DNA of 64,000 nucleotides from Halomonas sp. TD01 (GTDB taxonomy: Bacteria > Pseudomonadota > Gammaproteobacteria > Pseudomonadales > Halomonadaceae): positions 2,728,001 through 2,792,000 of the forward strand of contig NZ_OV350343.1 in assembly GCF_923868895.1 (NCBI RefSeq). Direction: 5' to 3'. Below are positions 36,261 through 45,781 of this stretch, piece by piece (position 1 is the stretch's first letter; every line of letters starts with the position of its first letter). Position numbers and translations under genes: made by a program. A model generated the notes under the pieces. The model was not told the DNA's origin and did not search any database. It was given only the letters and a program-made list of their open reading frames with translations.

Positions 36261-36716
36261 TCAACGACGTATAGCGATAGTGCGGCTCGCCAACTCCGGC
36301 CAGGCCGAAGGGGCGGCTTGAGGCAGAGCCGCAACAGTTTCCTCAATGGGGGCCGGGAACGGCGCGGGGCGACCGGTGTTGCTGTCAATGCCCATCAGCA
36401 TCTGCTCGCTGGTGGCTAGCAGGTTGCCTGCTTCATCATTCAGCTTGAAAAAGACATGCAGGCGCTTGTTATCGCGATCCAACAGGGTCAGTTCTACGCT
36501 TAGTGGCTGCCCTTCGTGGGCCTCGCGGCGATAACAGAGGTGCGTCTCAAGGGTGTAAATCGTGTAGCCGTGGCGTGCCCGGCCTGCGGTATCTAAGCCG
36601 ATATGTTCCATCAAAGCTTCTACTGCCAGCGAGAATACACGGGCATACTCGGCATCGTTCATATGGCCGTTGTAATCGACCCATCCCGAATTGACGCGGC
36701 TTTCTAAAATCACCAT
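36261..36716 (-). CDS. cdhB: Betainyl-CoA thioesterase
   Basis: A 151-residue hot-dog fold thioesterase. It starts with the family pattern VNSGWVDYNGHMNDAEYARVF, where the aspartate and asparagine line the active site, followed by YTLETHLCYRREAHEGQPLSV. In the carnitine route it hydrolyses betainyl-CoA to glycine betaine and CoA. Its start overlaps the stop of cdhA (TGATG), so cdhC-cdhA-cdhB are translated as one unit. The name rests on the neighbourhood; the fold alone would only say acyl-CoA thioesterase. Confidence 0.85.
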   Translation of the reverse strand: MVILESRVNSGWVDYNGHMNDAEYARVFSLAVEALMEHIGLDTAGRARHGYTIYTLETHLCYRREAHEGQPLSVELTLLDRDNKRLHVFFKLNDEAGNLLATSEQMLMGIDSNTGRPAPFPAPIEETVAALPQAAPSAWPELASRTIAIRR

Positions 36717-37672
36717 CAGATACGTCCTTCCAAGCCTTCGGCTTCAGGCCAATATTTTTGTACTAGGCCGAGTAGCTCCACCAGAAAGTCATCACGGCGG
36801 CTGTCAAGCTCGGCCACCGAGCGTCCTGCGGCCTGGTGTTCACAGCCTGCCACCACACGATCAATAAGTTCGTTGGTAAGCTCAGGAGCTTCAAGCTTTG
36901 TCCACGGTAGTTTTAGCGCCGGACCGAATTGCTCCAACATATGGCGCATGCCCGGCTCGCCGCCAGCCAAATGGAAGGTGAGGAAAGTGCCCATCAGTGA
37001 CCAGCGAAGGCCACAGCCATAGACCACCGCCGCGTCTATCTCTTCGGTAGTGGCGACGCCGTCGTTGACTAGGTGCAGCGCCTCGCGCCAAAGCGCTTCC
37101 ATCAGGCGGTCTGCAATATGCCCCTCAATTTCCCGGCGCACCACCAGTGGTCGCATGGCAAGTGCTTGATAGTGATCGTGGGCGCGTGCTAACTCGTCAG
37201 GCGCGGTCGCTTCACCGCCAACGAGCTCCACTAGCGGTAGCAGATAGACCGGATTAAAGGGATGAGCCACGATAACTCGCCCAGGAGCATTGTGGCAGTC
37301 TTGCTGCAAGTCGCTGGGTTTATAGCCGGATGTGGAAGAGCCGATAATGACGTGCTTTTCCGCAGCTGAATCCAGCGCCGCAAGCATTTCGCGCTTAAGC
37401 TCAAGTCGCTCAGGTACGTTTTCCTGAATTAAGTCAGCGCCAATAACCGCCTCTTCTACGCTATCGACGAACCGTAAGCGTTTTGGGTTAGCGCCTTCTG
37501 CCAAGCCAAGACGTTGTAAAGAGGGCCAGGCATTGTCAATAAAGGCACGCGTGCGTTCGGGTGCATTGGGGTCTGGGTCAAAGGCCACGACATCCCAGCC
37601 TTGTGCCAAGGCGCGAGCAATCCAGCCATTGCCAATGACGCCGGTTCCTATCACGCTAAGTTGGCGGCTCAT
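36716..37672 (-). CDS. cdhA: L-carnitine dehydrogenase
   Basis: A 318-residue NAD+-dependent dehydrogenase of the 3-hydroxyacyl-CoA dehydrogenase family that oxidises L-carnitine to 3-dehydrocarnitine. The NAD-binding start reads IGTGVIGNGWIARALAQGWD with a following acidic residue (VVAFDPDP). ENVPERLELKREMLAALD and IGSSTSGYKPSDLQ, HPFNPVYLLPLVELVGG are typical of the group. The overlaps with cdhC (ATGA) and cdhB (TGATG) fit translational coupling. Length 318 matches single-domain carnitine dehydrogenases rather than fused forms. Confidence 0.9.
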   Translation of the reverse strand: MSRQLSVIGTGVIGNGWIARALAQGWDVVAFDPDPNAPERTRAFIDNAWPSLQRLGLAEGANPKRLRFVDSVEEAVIGADLIQENVPERLELKREMLAALDSAAEKHVIIGSSTSGYKPSDLQQDCHNAPGRVIVAHPFNPVYLLPLVELVGGEATAPDELARAHDHYQALAMRPLVVRREIEGHIADRLMEALWREALHLVNDGVATTEEIDAAVVYGCGLRWSLMGTFLTFHLAGGEPGMRHMLEQFGPALKLPWTKLEAPELTNELIDRVVAGCEHQAAGRSVAELDSRRDDFLVELLGLVQKYWPEAEGLEGRI

Positions 37673-38580
37673 ACGTCACCTCCCGTGCTGATATTCCCGG
37701 TGTGTGGATCGCGTAGGGACAGGTGAGCGCGTGTCTCTGCAGGTGTCATTATTCGGGCGCCAAGGTTCGCAATCAGAGTGGCGGCATGTTCTACCAGTTG
37801 GCCGTTAGTGGCCAGGATGCCTTTTTTCAGAAAGAGATTATCTTCAAGGCCAACGCGCGCATGGCCGCCTAGTAGTACCGCTTGAGCTGCCATGGGCATC
37901 TGGTGGCGTCCAATACCGAAGGCTGCCCACTGAGCGTTTTCCGGCAGCTTATTGCGCATGGTTAGCATGGTTTCGGTGTCGGCTTCAGCCCCCCAGGGAA
38001 TGCCCAGGCAGAGCTGGTAAAGAGGGGTGCCCTCAATTAGCCCTTCTTGCTGTAACTGGCGGGCGAACCTCACGTGACCTAAGTCAAAACACTCTAGCTC
38101 CGGTTTGACGCCAGCAGCTTGTACCAAGCGGGCGTGTTCGCGTAGCCAGTTGGCGGGGTTTACGTAGACCATATCGCCAAAGTTGAGGCTGCCGCAATCT
38201 AGGGTGCAGAGCTCAGGCAAGAGTTCGCCTATCGGCTCGTGGCGCTGGGCGGGCGTTTGAATGTCCGTGCCGGGGCCACCGCGGGTGGGATCCTGAGCGT
38301 CAGGAATCCAATCGCCGCCTCCACCGGCGGTAATGTTCATGACGATATCCACCTCGGCCTCGCGCACACGCTGCATCACCTCACGAAAATGCTCGAGAGA
38401 GTGGCTGATGCCGCCGGTTTTAGGGTCACGTACATGGATATGTGCCACGCTGGCACCGGCTTTTGCGGCGTCAATACAGTCGTTCGCGATCTGTTCGGGC
38501 GTGATAGGAACATTGGGGTTCTTGCTTGTGGTGTCACCTGCGCCGGTGACAGCACAGGTCAAAATAACGTTGCGGTTCAT
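37669..38580 (-). CDS. cdhC: 3-dehydrocarnitine cleavage enzyme (BKACE family)
   Basis: A 303-residue beta-keto acid cleavage enzyme (DUF849) that uses acetyl-CoA to split 3-dehydrocarnitine into betainyl-CoA and acetoacetate. Zinc ligands lie in VAHIHVRDPKTG (His-x-His) and later in ELECFDLGH. Other family stretches are VILTCAVTGAGDTTSKNPNVP at the start and PWGAEADTETMLTM. It is the first gene of the cdhCAB unit. The spacer to the divergent amidase is only about 126 bp. BKACE enzymes differ in substrate; the neighbourhood decides the call. Confidence 0.9.
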   Translation of the reverse strand: MNRNVILTCAVTGAGDTTSKNPNVPITPEQIANDCIDAAKAGASVAHIHVRDPKTGGISHSLEHFREVMQRVREAEVDIVMNITAGGGGDWIPDAQDPTRGGPGTDIQTPAQRHEPIGELLPELCTLDCGSLNFGDMVYVNPANWLREHARLVQAAGVKPELECFDLGHVRFARQLQQEGLIEGTPLYQLCLGIPWGAEADTETMLTMRNKLPENAQWAAFGIGRHQMPMAAQAVLLGGHARVGLEDNLFLKKGILATNGQLVEHAATLIANLGARIMTPAETRAHLSLRDPHTGNISTGGDV

Positions 38581-38655
38581 TGGCCGCTCCTTGACAGTAG
38601 CGATGGAAAACGTACTTAAGTATGGCGAGATAGCGAGATAGCGATTGTCATTAAG

Positions 38656-38686
38656 CGACGCTAGATGCGCATAAAGCGTCGTTTTT
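38656..38686 (+). terminator. Terminator-like hairpin in the amidase leader (possible attenuator)
   Basis: CGACGCT / AGCGTCG stem (38656-38662, 38675-38681), 12-base loop, then TTTTT. It lies just before the ribosome site of the amidase gene, where nothing upstream on the plus strand needs ending. Confidence 0.5.
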
Positions 38687-38706
38687 AATTAAACGGAGTT
38701 AATGCG

Positions 38707-40203
38707 ATGCAACTTGAGGACTACCAGAAGTACGACGCCACCGGTCTTGCTGAACTCATTCGCCGCCGAGACGTCAGCCAGACTGAGGTATTCGACGCGG
38801 CGGTGACTGCGATTGAAACGCTTAACCCATCTCTTCATGCGGTGGTTAGAACGCGCTTCGACAAAGCGAAACACGAGCGTGACCAAGTGTCGGGAAGCTC
38901 GATATTTGCTGGTGTCCCAACGTTAAGTAAAGATCTATTGATGGCATTAGCGGGTGAGCCGCTGGCATTCGGAAGTTCATCATTATCAGCGTGGTGCCCC
39001 AAAGAAGACTCGCTGCTTATCCGTCGTGTGCGGGAGGCAGGGCTAGTGCTGGTTGGACAAACGGCCACGCCGGAATTAGGGCTGATGGGGATTACGGAAC
39101 CCAAGGCATTTCCCCATCCGCAAAACCCATGCCGAAAGGGCTATTCCCCCGGCGGATCAAGCGGTGGTGCCGCAGCGGCGGTCGCTAGCGGGATGGTGCC
39201 TATTGCGCTGGCAGGCGATGGCGGTGGTTCTATCCGCATTCCCGCCAGTTATTGTGGTTTGTTCGGTTTTAAACCTTCCCGCGGGCGGGTGCCGCTTGCG
39301 CCTGCCCATGGCGAAGTGTGGCAGGGCGCGGTGGTCGAGCACGCCATCACCCGTAGCGTGCGCGATAGTGCAGCGTTGCTAGAACAGATTAACGGCATGG
39401 CGCCTTCTGGGCCTTACCCCGTACCGCGGGAAACGGGCTATGTGGATGCCTTATCAGCCTCCTCTAAGCCACTACGCATCGCCGTGTCGCTGGGTAATTT
39501 TTTAAGTTACGGACTGGATACCCAATTAAGTGCAGAGGTGAAAATAGCGGTTGAGAAGGCCGCAAAGGCACTGGCCGACATGGGGCACGAGGTGGAGTGG
39601 TGTGACCCACCGGTTGATGGAGAAGCCTTGGCCGATAGTTATCTGACGCTCTACCTTGGCCATTTAGCCGCTGACCTTCAGTGGGTAAGCCAGCAAACCG
39701 GTGTGCCGGTGCATCGGTTAGCCATTGAGCCGTCTACCCGCGCCGTTGGTAGGCTGGGCGCTAAGCTTTCGGCGAGGGATTACGAGCTAGCCAAGCGCTA
39801 TTGGCATACGGCCGCTGAGCAGATGAGCCAGTTTCACCAGCGCTATGATGCCTTGGTGTTACCTGTTGCGGCAGATACTGCCCCAGCGATAGGGGAACTT
39901 TACCCCTCTGCGTCTCGCGAGCGATTAATGTCGTTGTTAGCCATTCCAGGTCTGCCATCACTGGCGCTAAAGGCAGGGATGCTGAAACACTTGGCAGTGG
40001 ATGCGCTTAGCCGTACCCCGTTTACGCAACTGGCGAACCTTACCGGCCAGCCTGCTATGTCAGTGCCGTTCCATGTGGCGGCTAATGGGTTGCCCGTTGG
40101 CGTGCAAGTGGTGGGGCGTCTTGGTGAGGATAAGCAACTGCTACAGCTGGCGGCTGCGATGGAACAGCATGATGATTGGCAGTGTCGTGTATCCACAGCC
40201 TAG
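38707..40203 (+). CDS. Amidase-signature family enzyme
   Basis: A 498-residue amidase with the Ser-cis-Ser-Lys triad: K75 in PTLSKDLL, S151 in SPGGSSGG and S175 in [10 protein letters not shown]. It splits carboxamides into acid and ammonia; the family spans fatty-amide, peptide and tRNA amidotransferase enzymes. No GatB or GatC gene is nearby, so it is not GatA. GGAG lies nine bases before ATG 38707. Divergent from cdhC, it may feed amide-bearing compounds into the carnitine pathway (carnitinamide is a conceivable substrate), but that is inference. Confidence 0.85.
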   Translation: MQLEDYQKYDATGLAELIRRRDVSQTEVFDAAVTAIETLNPSLHAVVRTRFDKAKHERDQVSGSSIFAGVPTLSKDLLMALAGEPLAFGSSSLSAWCPKEDSLLIRRVREAGLVLVGQTATPELGLMGITEPKAFPHPQNPCRKGYSPGGSSGGAAAAVASGMVPIALAGDGGGSIRIPASYCGLFGFKPSRGRVPLAPAHGEVWQGAVVEHAITRSVRDSAALLEQINGMAPSGPYPVPRETGYVDALSASSKPLRIAVSLGNFLSYGLDTQLSAEVKIAVEKAAKALADMGHEVEWCDPPVDGEALADSYLTLYLGHLAADLQWVSQQTGVPVHRLAIEPSTRAVGRLGAKLSARDYELAKRYWHTAAEQMSQFHQRYDALVLPVAADTAPAIGELYPSASRERLMSLLAIPGLPSLALKAGMLKHLAVDALSRTPFTQLANLTGQPAMSVPFHVAANGLPVGVQVVGRLGEDKQLLQLAAAMEQHDDWQCRVSTA

Positions 40204-40307
40204 GCGGGCTGCGTGGTGTAGAGCTTGCGGTGCGGCAGTCAAAGAGAGGAAAATCAGCGGCATGATAGCGTAAAAAGCAGATTGTTTTTCCAAAGGATAA
40301 TAGGCAA

Positions 40308-41516
40308 ATGCAAACAACGACGTTAGCGATGGATAAAGGCGGTGTGGAGTTAGGATCAAACCTTCTATCAGGCGTCAGCTTGCCCGCCGCAGTGGTGCAT
40401 GAAGGCCCACTGACGCATAACGTCGCGTGGATGCAGCGATTCGCTGACGCTCATGGTGCTTACTTGGCACCCCATGGCAAAACGACCATGGCACCTGCGC
40501 TTTTTCAGCGTCAGCTGCAGGCGGGGGCATGGGGCATCACTTTGGCGACCGCGCCCCAGTGTCGTGCTGCCTACGCTAACGGTGTGACCCGATTGATAAT
40601 GGCGAATCAGTTGGTCGGCCAAGCTAATATGGCCATCATCGCTAGCCTGCTTGAGCAGGGTGCGACGTTTTACTGTGTAGTCGATAGCCAAGAGAACGTA
40701 AGCCAGTTGGGACGCTTTTTTGCCGAGAGAGGATTGACGCTAGCAGTGCTAATTGAGGTGGGTGTGCCCGGAGGACGTTGTGGCTGTCGCAGCAAGCAGC
40801 AGATTCTATCACTCGCGGAAGCCATTGCTAATGAGCCCGCGCTCTCACTGGCGGGGCTAGAAGGCTATGAAGGTGTGGTGCACGGCGATAACCCGGAGAC
40901 CTGTGTTCGTGCTTATGCCAAGCAGTTAGTGGAAGTGGCAGTGGAACTTGAGGCCGCTGGACGTTTTTCGGAGGCGAATCCTATGGTCACTGCATCAGGT
41001 TCCGCCTGGTATGACGTGATTGCAGAAGCCTTTGACGGCGCACCGCTACAGGGGCGATTTACCCCAGTGCTACGCCCTGGTTGCTACGTCGTCCACGATC
41101 ATGGCCTTTATCGTGAAGCGCAATCTGCAGTACTAAAACGTCGGCCGGATCTGCAGCAGGGGCTTGAGCCAGCCTTGGAAGTCTTTGCTCAAGTGCAGTC
41201 GCTGCCGGAACCTGAGCTTGCTATTGTGGCGCTCGGTAAGCGCGATATCGGCCACGACCAGTTCCCCATTGCTTTACAGCGTTTCCGGGAGGGAAGTGAG
41301 CTCTCGCATCCATTGTCGGTCGCTGGCTGGGAAGTGACGAAGCTGATGGATCAGCACACGTTTGTGCGCCTTCCTGAAGCGGCTCAGGATGTTGAGGTTG
41401 GTGATATCGTCGCGTTTGGCGCCTCCCATCCCTGTTTGACCTTTGATAAGTGGCGCCAGCTACTGCTAGTAGATGACAAGTTAAACGTGAAAGAGCATTT
41501 GGCCACTTACTTTTAA
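40308..41516 (+). CDS. DSD1-like PLP enzyme (D-serine/D-threonine dehydratase or aldolase family)
   Basis: A 402-residue fold-type III PLP enzyme. PLP lysine K58 lies in APHGKTTMAP. The C-terminal D-serine dehydratase-like domain ends with FGASHPCLTFDKW, where histidine and cysteine are the usual zinc ligands. Related enzymes are D-serine dehydratase (Dsd1), D-threonine aldolase and 3-hydroxy-D-aspartate aldolase. It follows the amidase by 104 bp and may share its transcript. Sequence does not settle which reaction it performs. Confidence 0.8.
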   Translation: MQTTTLAMDKGGVELGSNLLSGVSLPAAVVHEGPLTHNVAWMQRFADAHGAYLAPHGKTTMAPALFQRQLQAGAWGITLATAPQCRAAYANGVTRLIMANQLVGQANMAIIASLLEQGATFYCVVDSQENVSQLGRFFAERGLTLAVLIEVGVPGGRCGCRSKQQILSLAEAIANEPALSLAGLEGYEGVVHGDNPETCVRAYAKQLVEVAVELEAAGRFSEANPMVTASGSAWYDVIAEAFDGAPLQGRFTPVLRPGCYVVHDHGLYREAQSAVLKRRPDLQQGLEPALEVFAQVQSLPEPELAIVALGKRDIGHDQFPIALQRFREGSELSHPLSVAGWEVTKLMDQHTFVRLPEAAQDVEVGDIVAFGASHPCLTFDKWRQLLLVDDKLNVKEHLATYF

Positions 41517-41605
41517 ATGTGGCTCGAACAGTAGGCGACTAGGCAAGCCTTCTACTCTTAGGCAGGTTAAACTACGCGGCTTTGAATCAACGCTTGGCGC
41601 CATGC

Positions 41606-42469
41606 ATGCATCCAATTAATACATCAACAAGCCATATTTCAAAAAGTTGTACTTCAAAAAGCTATGAGTTAACTCAAGCAGGAGATCGCTATTTCGACGG
41701 TCTGGTCGATAAGTTCTCCCGTTCGCTTTATCAAGCGCCCCGTGGCGAGCTGCGCCTGGCGATGCTGGATTATTTGTTGCCGCAAATGCTGCGCCTCACA
41801 GAGCAGCCTGTGCTTGATGTGGGTGGTGGTTTAGGACAACTTTCAGGGTGGTTTGCTGAGCGTGGACACGCGGTGACCATGGCAGAGCCTTCCCAGGATA
41901 TGTTGGCCCATGCCAGCGCGTGGCATGCCGAGCGACGTGCCGCAGGTGCCTGGCTGCCAGAACAGCTTCGCTATCTTGCCGCGCCACTTCAGTTGTTGCC
42001 GCAGCAAGCCCCTGGGCCTTGGTCGCTGATTACTTGCCATGCCGTATTGGAGTGGGTGGGTGAGCCTGAGCAGGCTGTGCAAACGCTAGCGAGTCTTCTC
42101 GCCCCTGGTGGGCAGTTAAGTTTGATGGTGTTTAACCGCGATGCGTTGCGTTTCTCCAACGTCATCAAAGGCAACTTAAAAAAAGCGCTTAGCGACCAGC
42201 TTGAGGGCAAAGGTAAGCGACAGCGGTTAACGCCTATCTCACCGGTTACCCACGACGAAGTGTGCCAGTGGGGGGCGGATAACGGCCTGATCATGGAGGC
42301 CGTTGCCGGGATACGAATTTTTCAGGATTATTTACGCCATCCTTCTGCAGAGGAGAGTGATCAGGCAACGCTGCTGGCGCTCGAAAAGCAGTATTGTCGC
42401 CAAGACCCTCACTGGCGGCTAGGCCGCTATTTACTTTATACTTTTACCAAACCCGAGGCTGATGTATGA
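41606..42469 (+). CDS. cmoM: tRNA 5-carboxymethoxyuridine methyltransferase
   Basis: A 287-residue SAM-dependent enzyme that methylates cmo5U34 to mcmo5U34 in some tRNAs. SAM-binding motif I is VLDVGGGLGQLSGWFAERGH, and the tail HPSAEESDQATLLALEKQYC with WRLGRYLLYTFTKP is the family C-terminus (E. coli SmtA/CmoM). The N-terminus is uncertain: ATG 41606 is the first fair start, the open frame from TTG 41582 has no better ribosome site, and the first 25 residues carry an SKS-type repeat from a 15-bp duplication. The stop overlaps the start of rsmC (ATGA). Confidence 0.85.
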   Translation: MHPINTSTSHISKSCTSKSYELTQAGDRYFDGLVDKFSRSLYQAPRGELRLAMLDYLLPQMLRLTEQPVLDVGGGLGQLSGWFAERGHAVTMAEPSQDMLAHASAWHAERRAAGAWLPEQLRYLAAPLQLLPQQAPGPWSLITCHAVLEWVGEPEQAVQTLASLLAPGGQLSLMVFNRDALRFSNVIKGNLKKALSDQLEGKGKRQRLTPISPVTHDEVCQWGADNGLIMEAVAGIRIFQDYLRHPSAEESDQATLLALEKQYCRQDPHWRLGRYLLYTFTKPEADV

Positions 42470-43455
42470 GCGCTCAACTGCCCGCTTGCCAACTTCTTGA
42501 ACGTTTCTATGGCCAATCGGCTAATTTATGGCCTGTTGCGCCGCCTGCAGATGCGTGGTTGCAAGCGCATTCCACGGCGATGATAAGTGATCATGTGGCG
42601 CTGCGTGAGCAGTGGGTGGCCGGTGGTAAAGCAGCCGCCAGCCCGTTTGATGCTCCGTTTGTCGAGCAGGCTGGGCAGGTAGTGCTGTTCTGGCCGAAAG
42701 CCCATCAACTGGGGATTTGGTGGCTAACATGGCTATGCCACGTGCTGCCTGAAAACACCCCAGTCGACGTTGTAGGCGAGCACCAGGGCGGCATTAAGCG
42801 TGTGCCAAAAATACTCAGCGAGTTGGGCATGCGCTGCGATAAGCTCGATAACGCGCGGCGTTGCTCACTGTTTGCCACTCGCACGATAGCGATGGAGCAG
42901 CCGGACAATGCGTGGCAAACCTTTGAAGCGCTAGATTTAAAACTGGTGAGTCATCCTGGCGTCTTTGGGCACGGCAAGGTCGATGAAGGCACGCGTTTAA
43001 TGCTGGAAAGCATTGAGGCTAGCTTGCCCAAAAAGCCCCTCAACGTGCTGGATGTGGGCTGCGGCGACGGCATTATCAGTGCTTGGCTTGCCGAGCGAGG
43101 CCATCAGGTCACCGCCGTGGATGTCAGTGCGTTTGCAGCGGAAGCGTGTCGCCGAACGCTAGCAGCCAATCAACTGAGTGGTCAGGTGCTTGAGAGCGAC
43201 GTTTATTCAGCGCTTGAAGGTGAGCAGTTTGATCTGATCATTAGCAATCCGCCGTTTCATCAGGAGCGAGAGATTACCTATGGCCCGAGTCAGCGCTTGA
43301 TCAGCGAGGCCCCTGCGCATTTACGTGCGGGGGGGCGTCTGGTGATCGTTGCGAACGGCTTTTTGCCTTATCCCGATCACTTGCAGCGGGTGTTTCAAGA
43401 CTTTGAAACACTGGCAGATAATCGGCGCTTTAAAGTATATCTGGCCGGTAAATAG
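42466..43455 (+). CDS. rsmC: 16S rRNA (guanine-1207-N2)-methyltransferase
   Basis: A 329-residue enzyme with two methyltransferase folds in line; the C-terminal one is active. It has VLDVGCGDGIISAWLAERGH for SAM binding and the catalytic ISNPPFHQ motif, followed by HLRAGGRLVIVANGFLPY. The N-terminal half (about 1-165) is the degenerate copy that holds the RNA. The start overlaps cmoM's stop, so the two are translated together. Confidence 0.93.
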   Translation: MSAQLPACQLLERFYGQSANLWPVAPPADAWLQAHSTAMISDHVALREQWVAGGKAAASPFDAPFVEQAGQVVLFWPKAHQLGIWWLTWLCHVLPENTPVDVVGEHQGGIKRVPKILSELGMRCDKLDNARRCSLFATRTIAMEQPDNAWQTFEALDLKLVSHPGVFGHGKVDEGTRLMLESIEASLPKKPLNVLDVGCGDGIISAWLAERGHQVTAVDVSAFAAEACRRTLAANQLSGQVLESDVYSALEGEQFDLIISNPPFHQEREITYGPSQRLISEAPAHLRAGGRLVIVANGFLPYPDHLQRVFQDFETLADNRRFKVYLAGK

Positions 43456-43569
43456 CAGCGCATTTATCTTTCTTTGCATTTCCCTTATTGATCACCGCTT
43501 ATGCTGCTATTTGCGTCTATGATGCCAATAGTGAGCCGCGCTTCGGCTTCACGTGTGAAGGGGATGGAA

Positions 43570-44298
43570 ATGACAGGAAACGTTCGTACGACGGCCATTA
43601 TAGGCAGTGCGTTGATCTTGGGCGGTTTGCTGGCGCTGGGTTTAGTGTGGGGAGGCAGTTACTTCAAAGGGGCTGCTGAGGTTTGGCAGCAATCTTCACG
43701 CAGCGTCACTGTACGTGGCTTGGCCGAGCGCGAAGTGGCGGCGGATATGGTGCTATGGCCACTTAATTATACTGTTAATGCCAATTCGCTTTCTGACTTA
43801 GAGCAGCAACTTTCCAGCAATGAGCAGTTGATTCGCCAATTTCTGGATGCCCGTGGTTTCGATATGGGCAACGTAAGCGTAACGCCACCACGTATCACTG
43901 ATCAATTCAGCAATATGTATGGTGGCGAGCGCCCAGATGAGCGTTATCGTGCTGAGGCCACGTTGCTGCTGCGTACTGATGATGTCAGTGGTGTGATAGA
44001 TGCAGTGCCCCAAGCCACTGCCTTGGTACGTCAAGGCGTGCTGCTATCGCCTAGCTACGAATACCGGACCGAGTTTTTGTTTACGGGTCTAGACGCGATC
44101 AAGCCTGAAATGATTGCTGAAGCGACTGCTGATGCGCGCAATGCAGCTCAGCAGTTTGCCGAAGATTCCGGTAGCGGTGTAGGGGGAATACGCCAAGCGA
44201 CCCAGGGCTACTTTTCTATTGAGGATCTTGATAGCTATACACCCCACATCAAACGAATCAGAGTCGTCACCACGGTAGATTACTCGTTAGAAGAGTAG
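43570..44298 (+). CDS. SIMPL-domain (DUF541) membrane-anchored protein
   Basis: A 242-residue protein with one N-terminal membrane segment (about 8-27) and a SIMPL domain outside (SRSVTVRGLAEREVAADMVLW start, then YTVNAN and EATADARNAAQQFAEDSG). Members include E. coli YggE, with links to oxidative stress; their mechanism is unknown. I place the start at ATG 43570 after GAAGGGG; the open frame from 43501 adds 23 residues. It is convergent with greB. Confidence 0.8.
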   Translation: MTGNVRTTAIIGSALILGGLLALGLVWGGSYFKGAAEVWQQSSRSVTVRGLAEREVAADMVLWPLNYTVNANSLSDLEQQLSSNEQLIRQFLDARGFDMGNVSVTPPRITDQFSNMYGGERPDERYRAEATLLLRTDDVSGVIDAVPQATALVRQGVLLSPSYEYRTEFLFTGLDAIKPEMIAEATADARNAAQQFAEDSGSGVGGIRQATQGYFSIEDLDSYTPHIKRIRVVTTVDYSLEE

Positions 44299-44323
44299 AC
44301 CTATCGCCTTAAGTAGACGGTGA

Positions 44324-44857
44324 TCACATGCCCGGATATCGAATTGTCGTGATGGTGTAGAACGTTTCGCCATTGGGCGTGAGCACCGTAATGTCATCGT
44401 CTACTTCTTTCCCCAGCAGTGCTTTGGCCATGGGGGCATCGATACTGATCCAGCGTTTTTTTGTATCGATTTCGTCGTGGCCAACAATTCTGAGATGAAC
44501 TTGCTCGCCGTTTTCATCTTCCAGACTCACATACGCGCCAAAAAAAACCTTACTGGTGTCAGCGGGCAGACGGTCAACAATTTGCAGTTCGTCTAAACGT
44601 TTCGTTAGGTAGCCAATACGAGCAATAACGCGATTTAACTCTTTTTTGTTATAGGTGTAATCGGCATTTTCACTGCGGTCACCCTGGGCGGCGGCTTCAC
44701 CGACTTTGGCCGAAATGGCAGGGCGTTTAACCCGCGCTAGGTGATCCAAGACAGCGCGCAGACGAGCCGCACCCTCTGCAGTGATCAGGTTGCTCTTAGG
44801 TTCTTGGCGCGGGTCTTTCGCTGGGTCGCGCCAGCGCGTCATATTTCGGCCTTTCAT
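44324..44857 (-). CDS. greB: Transcript cleavage factor GreB
   Basis: A 177-residue protein that enters the RNA polymerase channel and stimulates cleavage of backtracked RNA. The N-terminal coiled coil (about 25-95) carries the acidic tip GDRSENADYTYNKKELNRV, and the C-terminal domain has FFGAYVSLEDENGEQVHLRI and the DAPMAKALLGKEVDDDI stretch. The basic patch of the tip region supports GreB over GreA. AGGAGGTG nine bases upstream decides for ATG 44857 over the frame beginning at 44884. Confidence 0.94.
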   Translation of the reverse strand: MKGRNMTRWRDPAKDPRQEPKSNLITAEGAARLRAVLDHLARVKRPAISAKVGEAAAQGDRSENADYTYNKKELNRVIARIGYLTKRLDELQIVDRLPADTSKVFFGAYVSLEDENGEQVHLRIVGHDEIDTKKRWISIDAPMAKALLGKEVDDDITVLTPNGETFYTITTIRYPGM

Positions 44858-45036
44858 TGCGTTTTTCACCTCCTCAAAGAGCACCAGCTTACGCTAATGG
44901 CAGTGTTGTTCACAAAGCGCTTATTAATTGGCGATTCATTCAAACGTTCGTTACATTATGAGGGTGGCTGATTTAAGGCCCCACAACTAAACGTATGACT
45001 TGTTAGAAAAGCACAAAAATAACCCAGGAGCTTATT

Positions 45037-45681
45037 ATGCGCACATCCCCTTTTTCTCGTTTACTCATTGCCGCTGCGTTAGGCAGCACGCTGTCACTTG
45101 CCCCGTTAAGCGCGTTGGCTTATGAAGGTCAGGTTTTCTCGCTTAAAAACCGCTGGGAACACACGGTCACTGAGATGCCTGCTAACGAGCGCGAGAGTAC
45201 CCTAAAAGCGCTGGTCAGTGAGGCTGAGCAACTGGCTAGCCAGCACCCTGATCAAGCAGAGGTACTGATCTGGCAGGGCATTGTGTTGGCTTCTTACGCA
45301 CGTGAACGTGGTGGACTTGGTGCATTAGGTACCGCAGGCGATGCTCGCGATGTGCTGGAGCGGGCCATTGAGATTGACCCGCAAGGCGGTAATGGCTCGG
45401 CCTATGTCACACTAGGTGCACTTTATGACCGTGCACCAGGCAGGCCGTTAGGCTTTGGTAACAGCGATACCGCAGAACGCATGTTTCAGCGCGCACTAGA
45501 GATCCGCCCAGACGGTATTGATGTGAACTATTACTACGCGGCGTTCTTGAAAGAAGAAGGGAATACCCAAGCTGCTCGCGAGCATGCCCAGCGCGCGGTA
45601 AACGGTACTGCACGCGAGAACCGTCAAACATCTGATGAAGCGCTGCGCCGGGATGCTGAGGTGTTACTCGGCGAGCTGTAG
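45037..45681 (+). CDS. Exported TPR-repeat protein
   Basis: A 214-residue protein with a signal peptide of about 28 residues (ending ALA) and three or four tetratricopeptide-like helices: AEVLIWQGIVLASYARERGG, AYVTLGALYDRAPG and NYYYAAFLKEEGNTQAAREH. TPR proteins hold other proteins together; no enzyme motif is seen. CCAGGAG upstream of ATG 45037 gives a good ribosome site. It stands alone, 100 bp before nudF. Confidence 0.78.
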   Translation: MRTSPFSRLLIAAALGSTLSLAPLSALAYEGQVFSLKNRWEHTVTEMPANERESTLKALVSEAEQLASQHPDQAEVLIWQGIVLASYARERGGLGALGTAGDARDVLERAIEIDPQGGNGSAYVTLGALYDRAPGRPLGFGNSDTAERMFQRALEIRPDGIDVNYYYAAFLKEEGNTQAAREHAQRAVNGTARENRQTSDEALRRDAEVLLGEL

Positions 45682-45781
45682 CCGCTTCACCAAAGCTTAT
45701 AGCGCTAAGGTTGATAGGCGTATTGGCATTCCCAGTAGTAAGCATTGATAATAGAACGATTGTTAACACTGGGAGTGCTAC

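Noticed and set aside
38707..40203. GatA of the tRNA amidotransferase
   Set aside because: No gatB or gatC nearby and the surroundings are catabolic.
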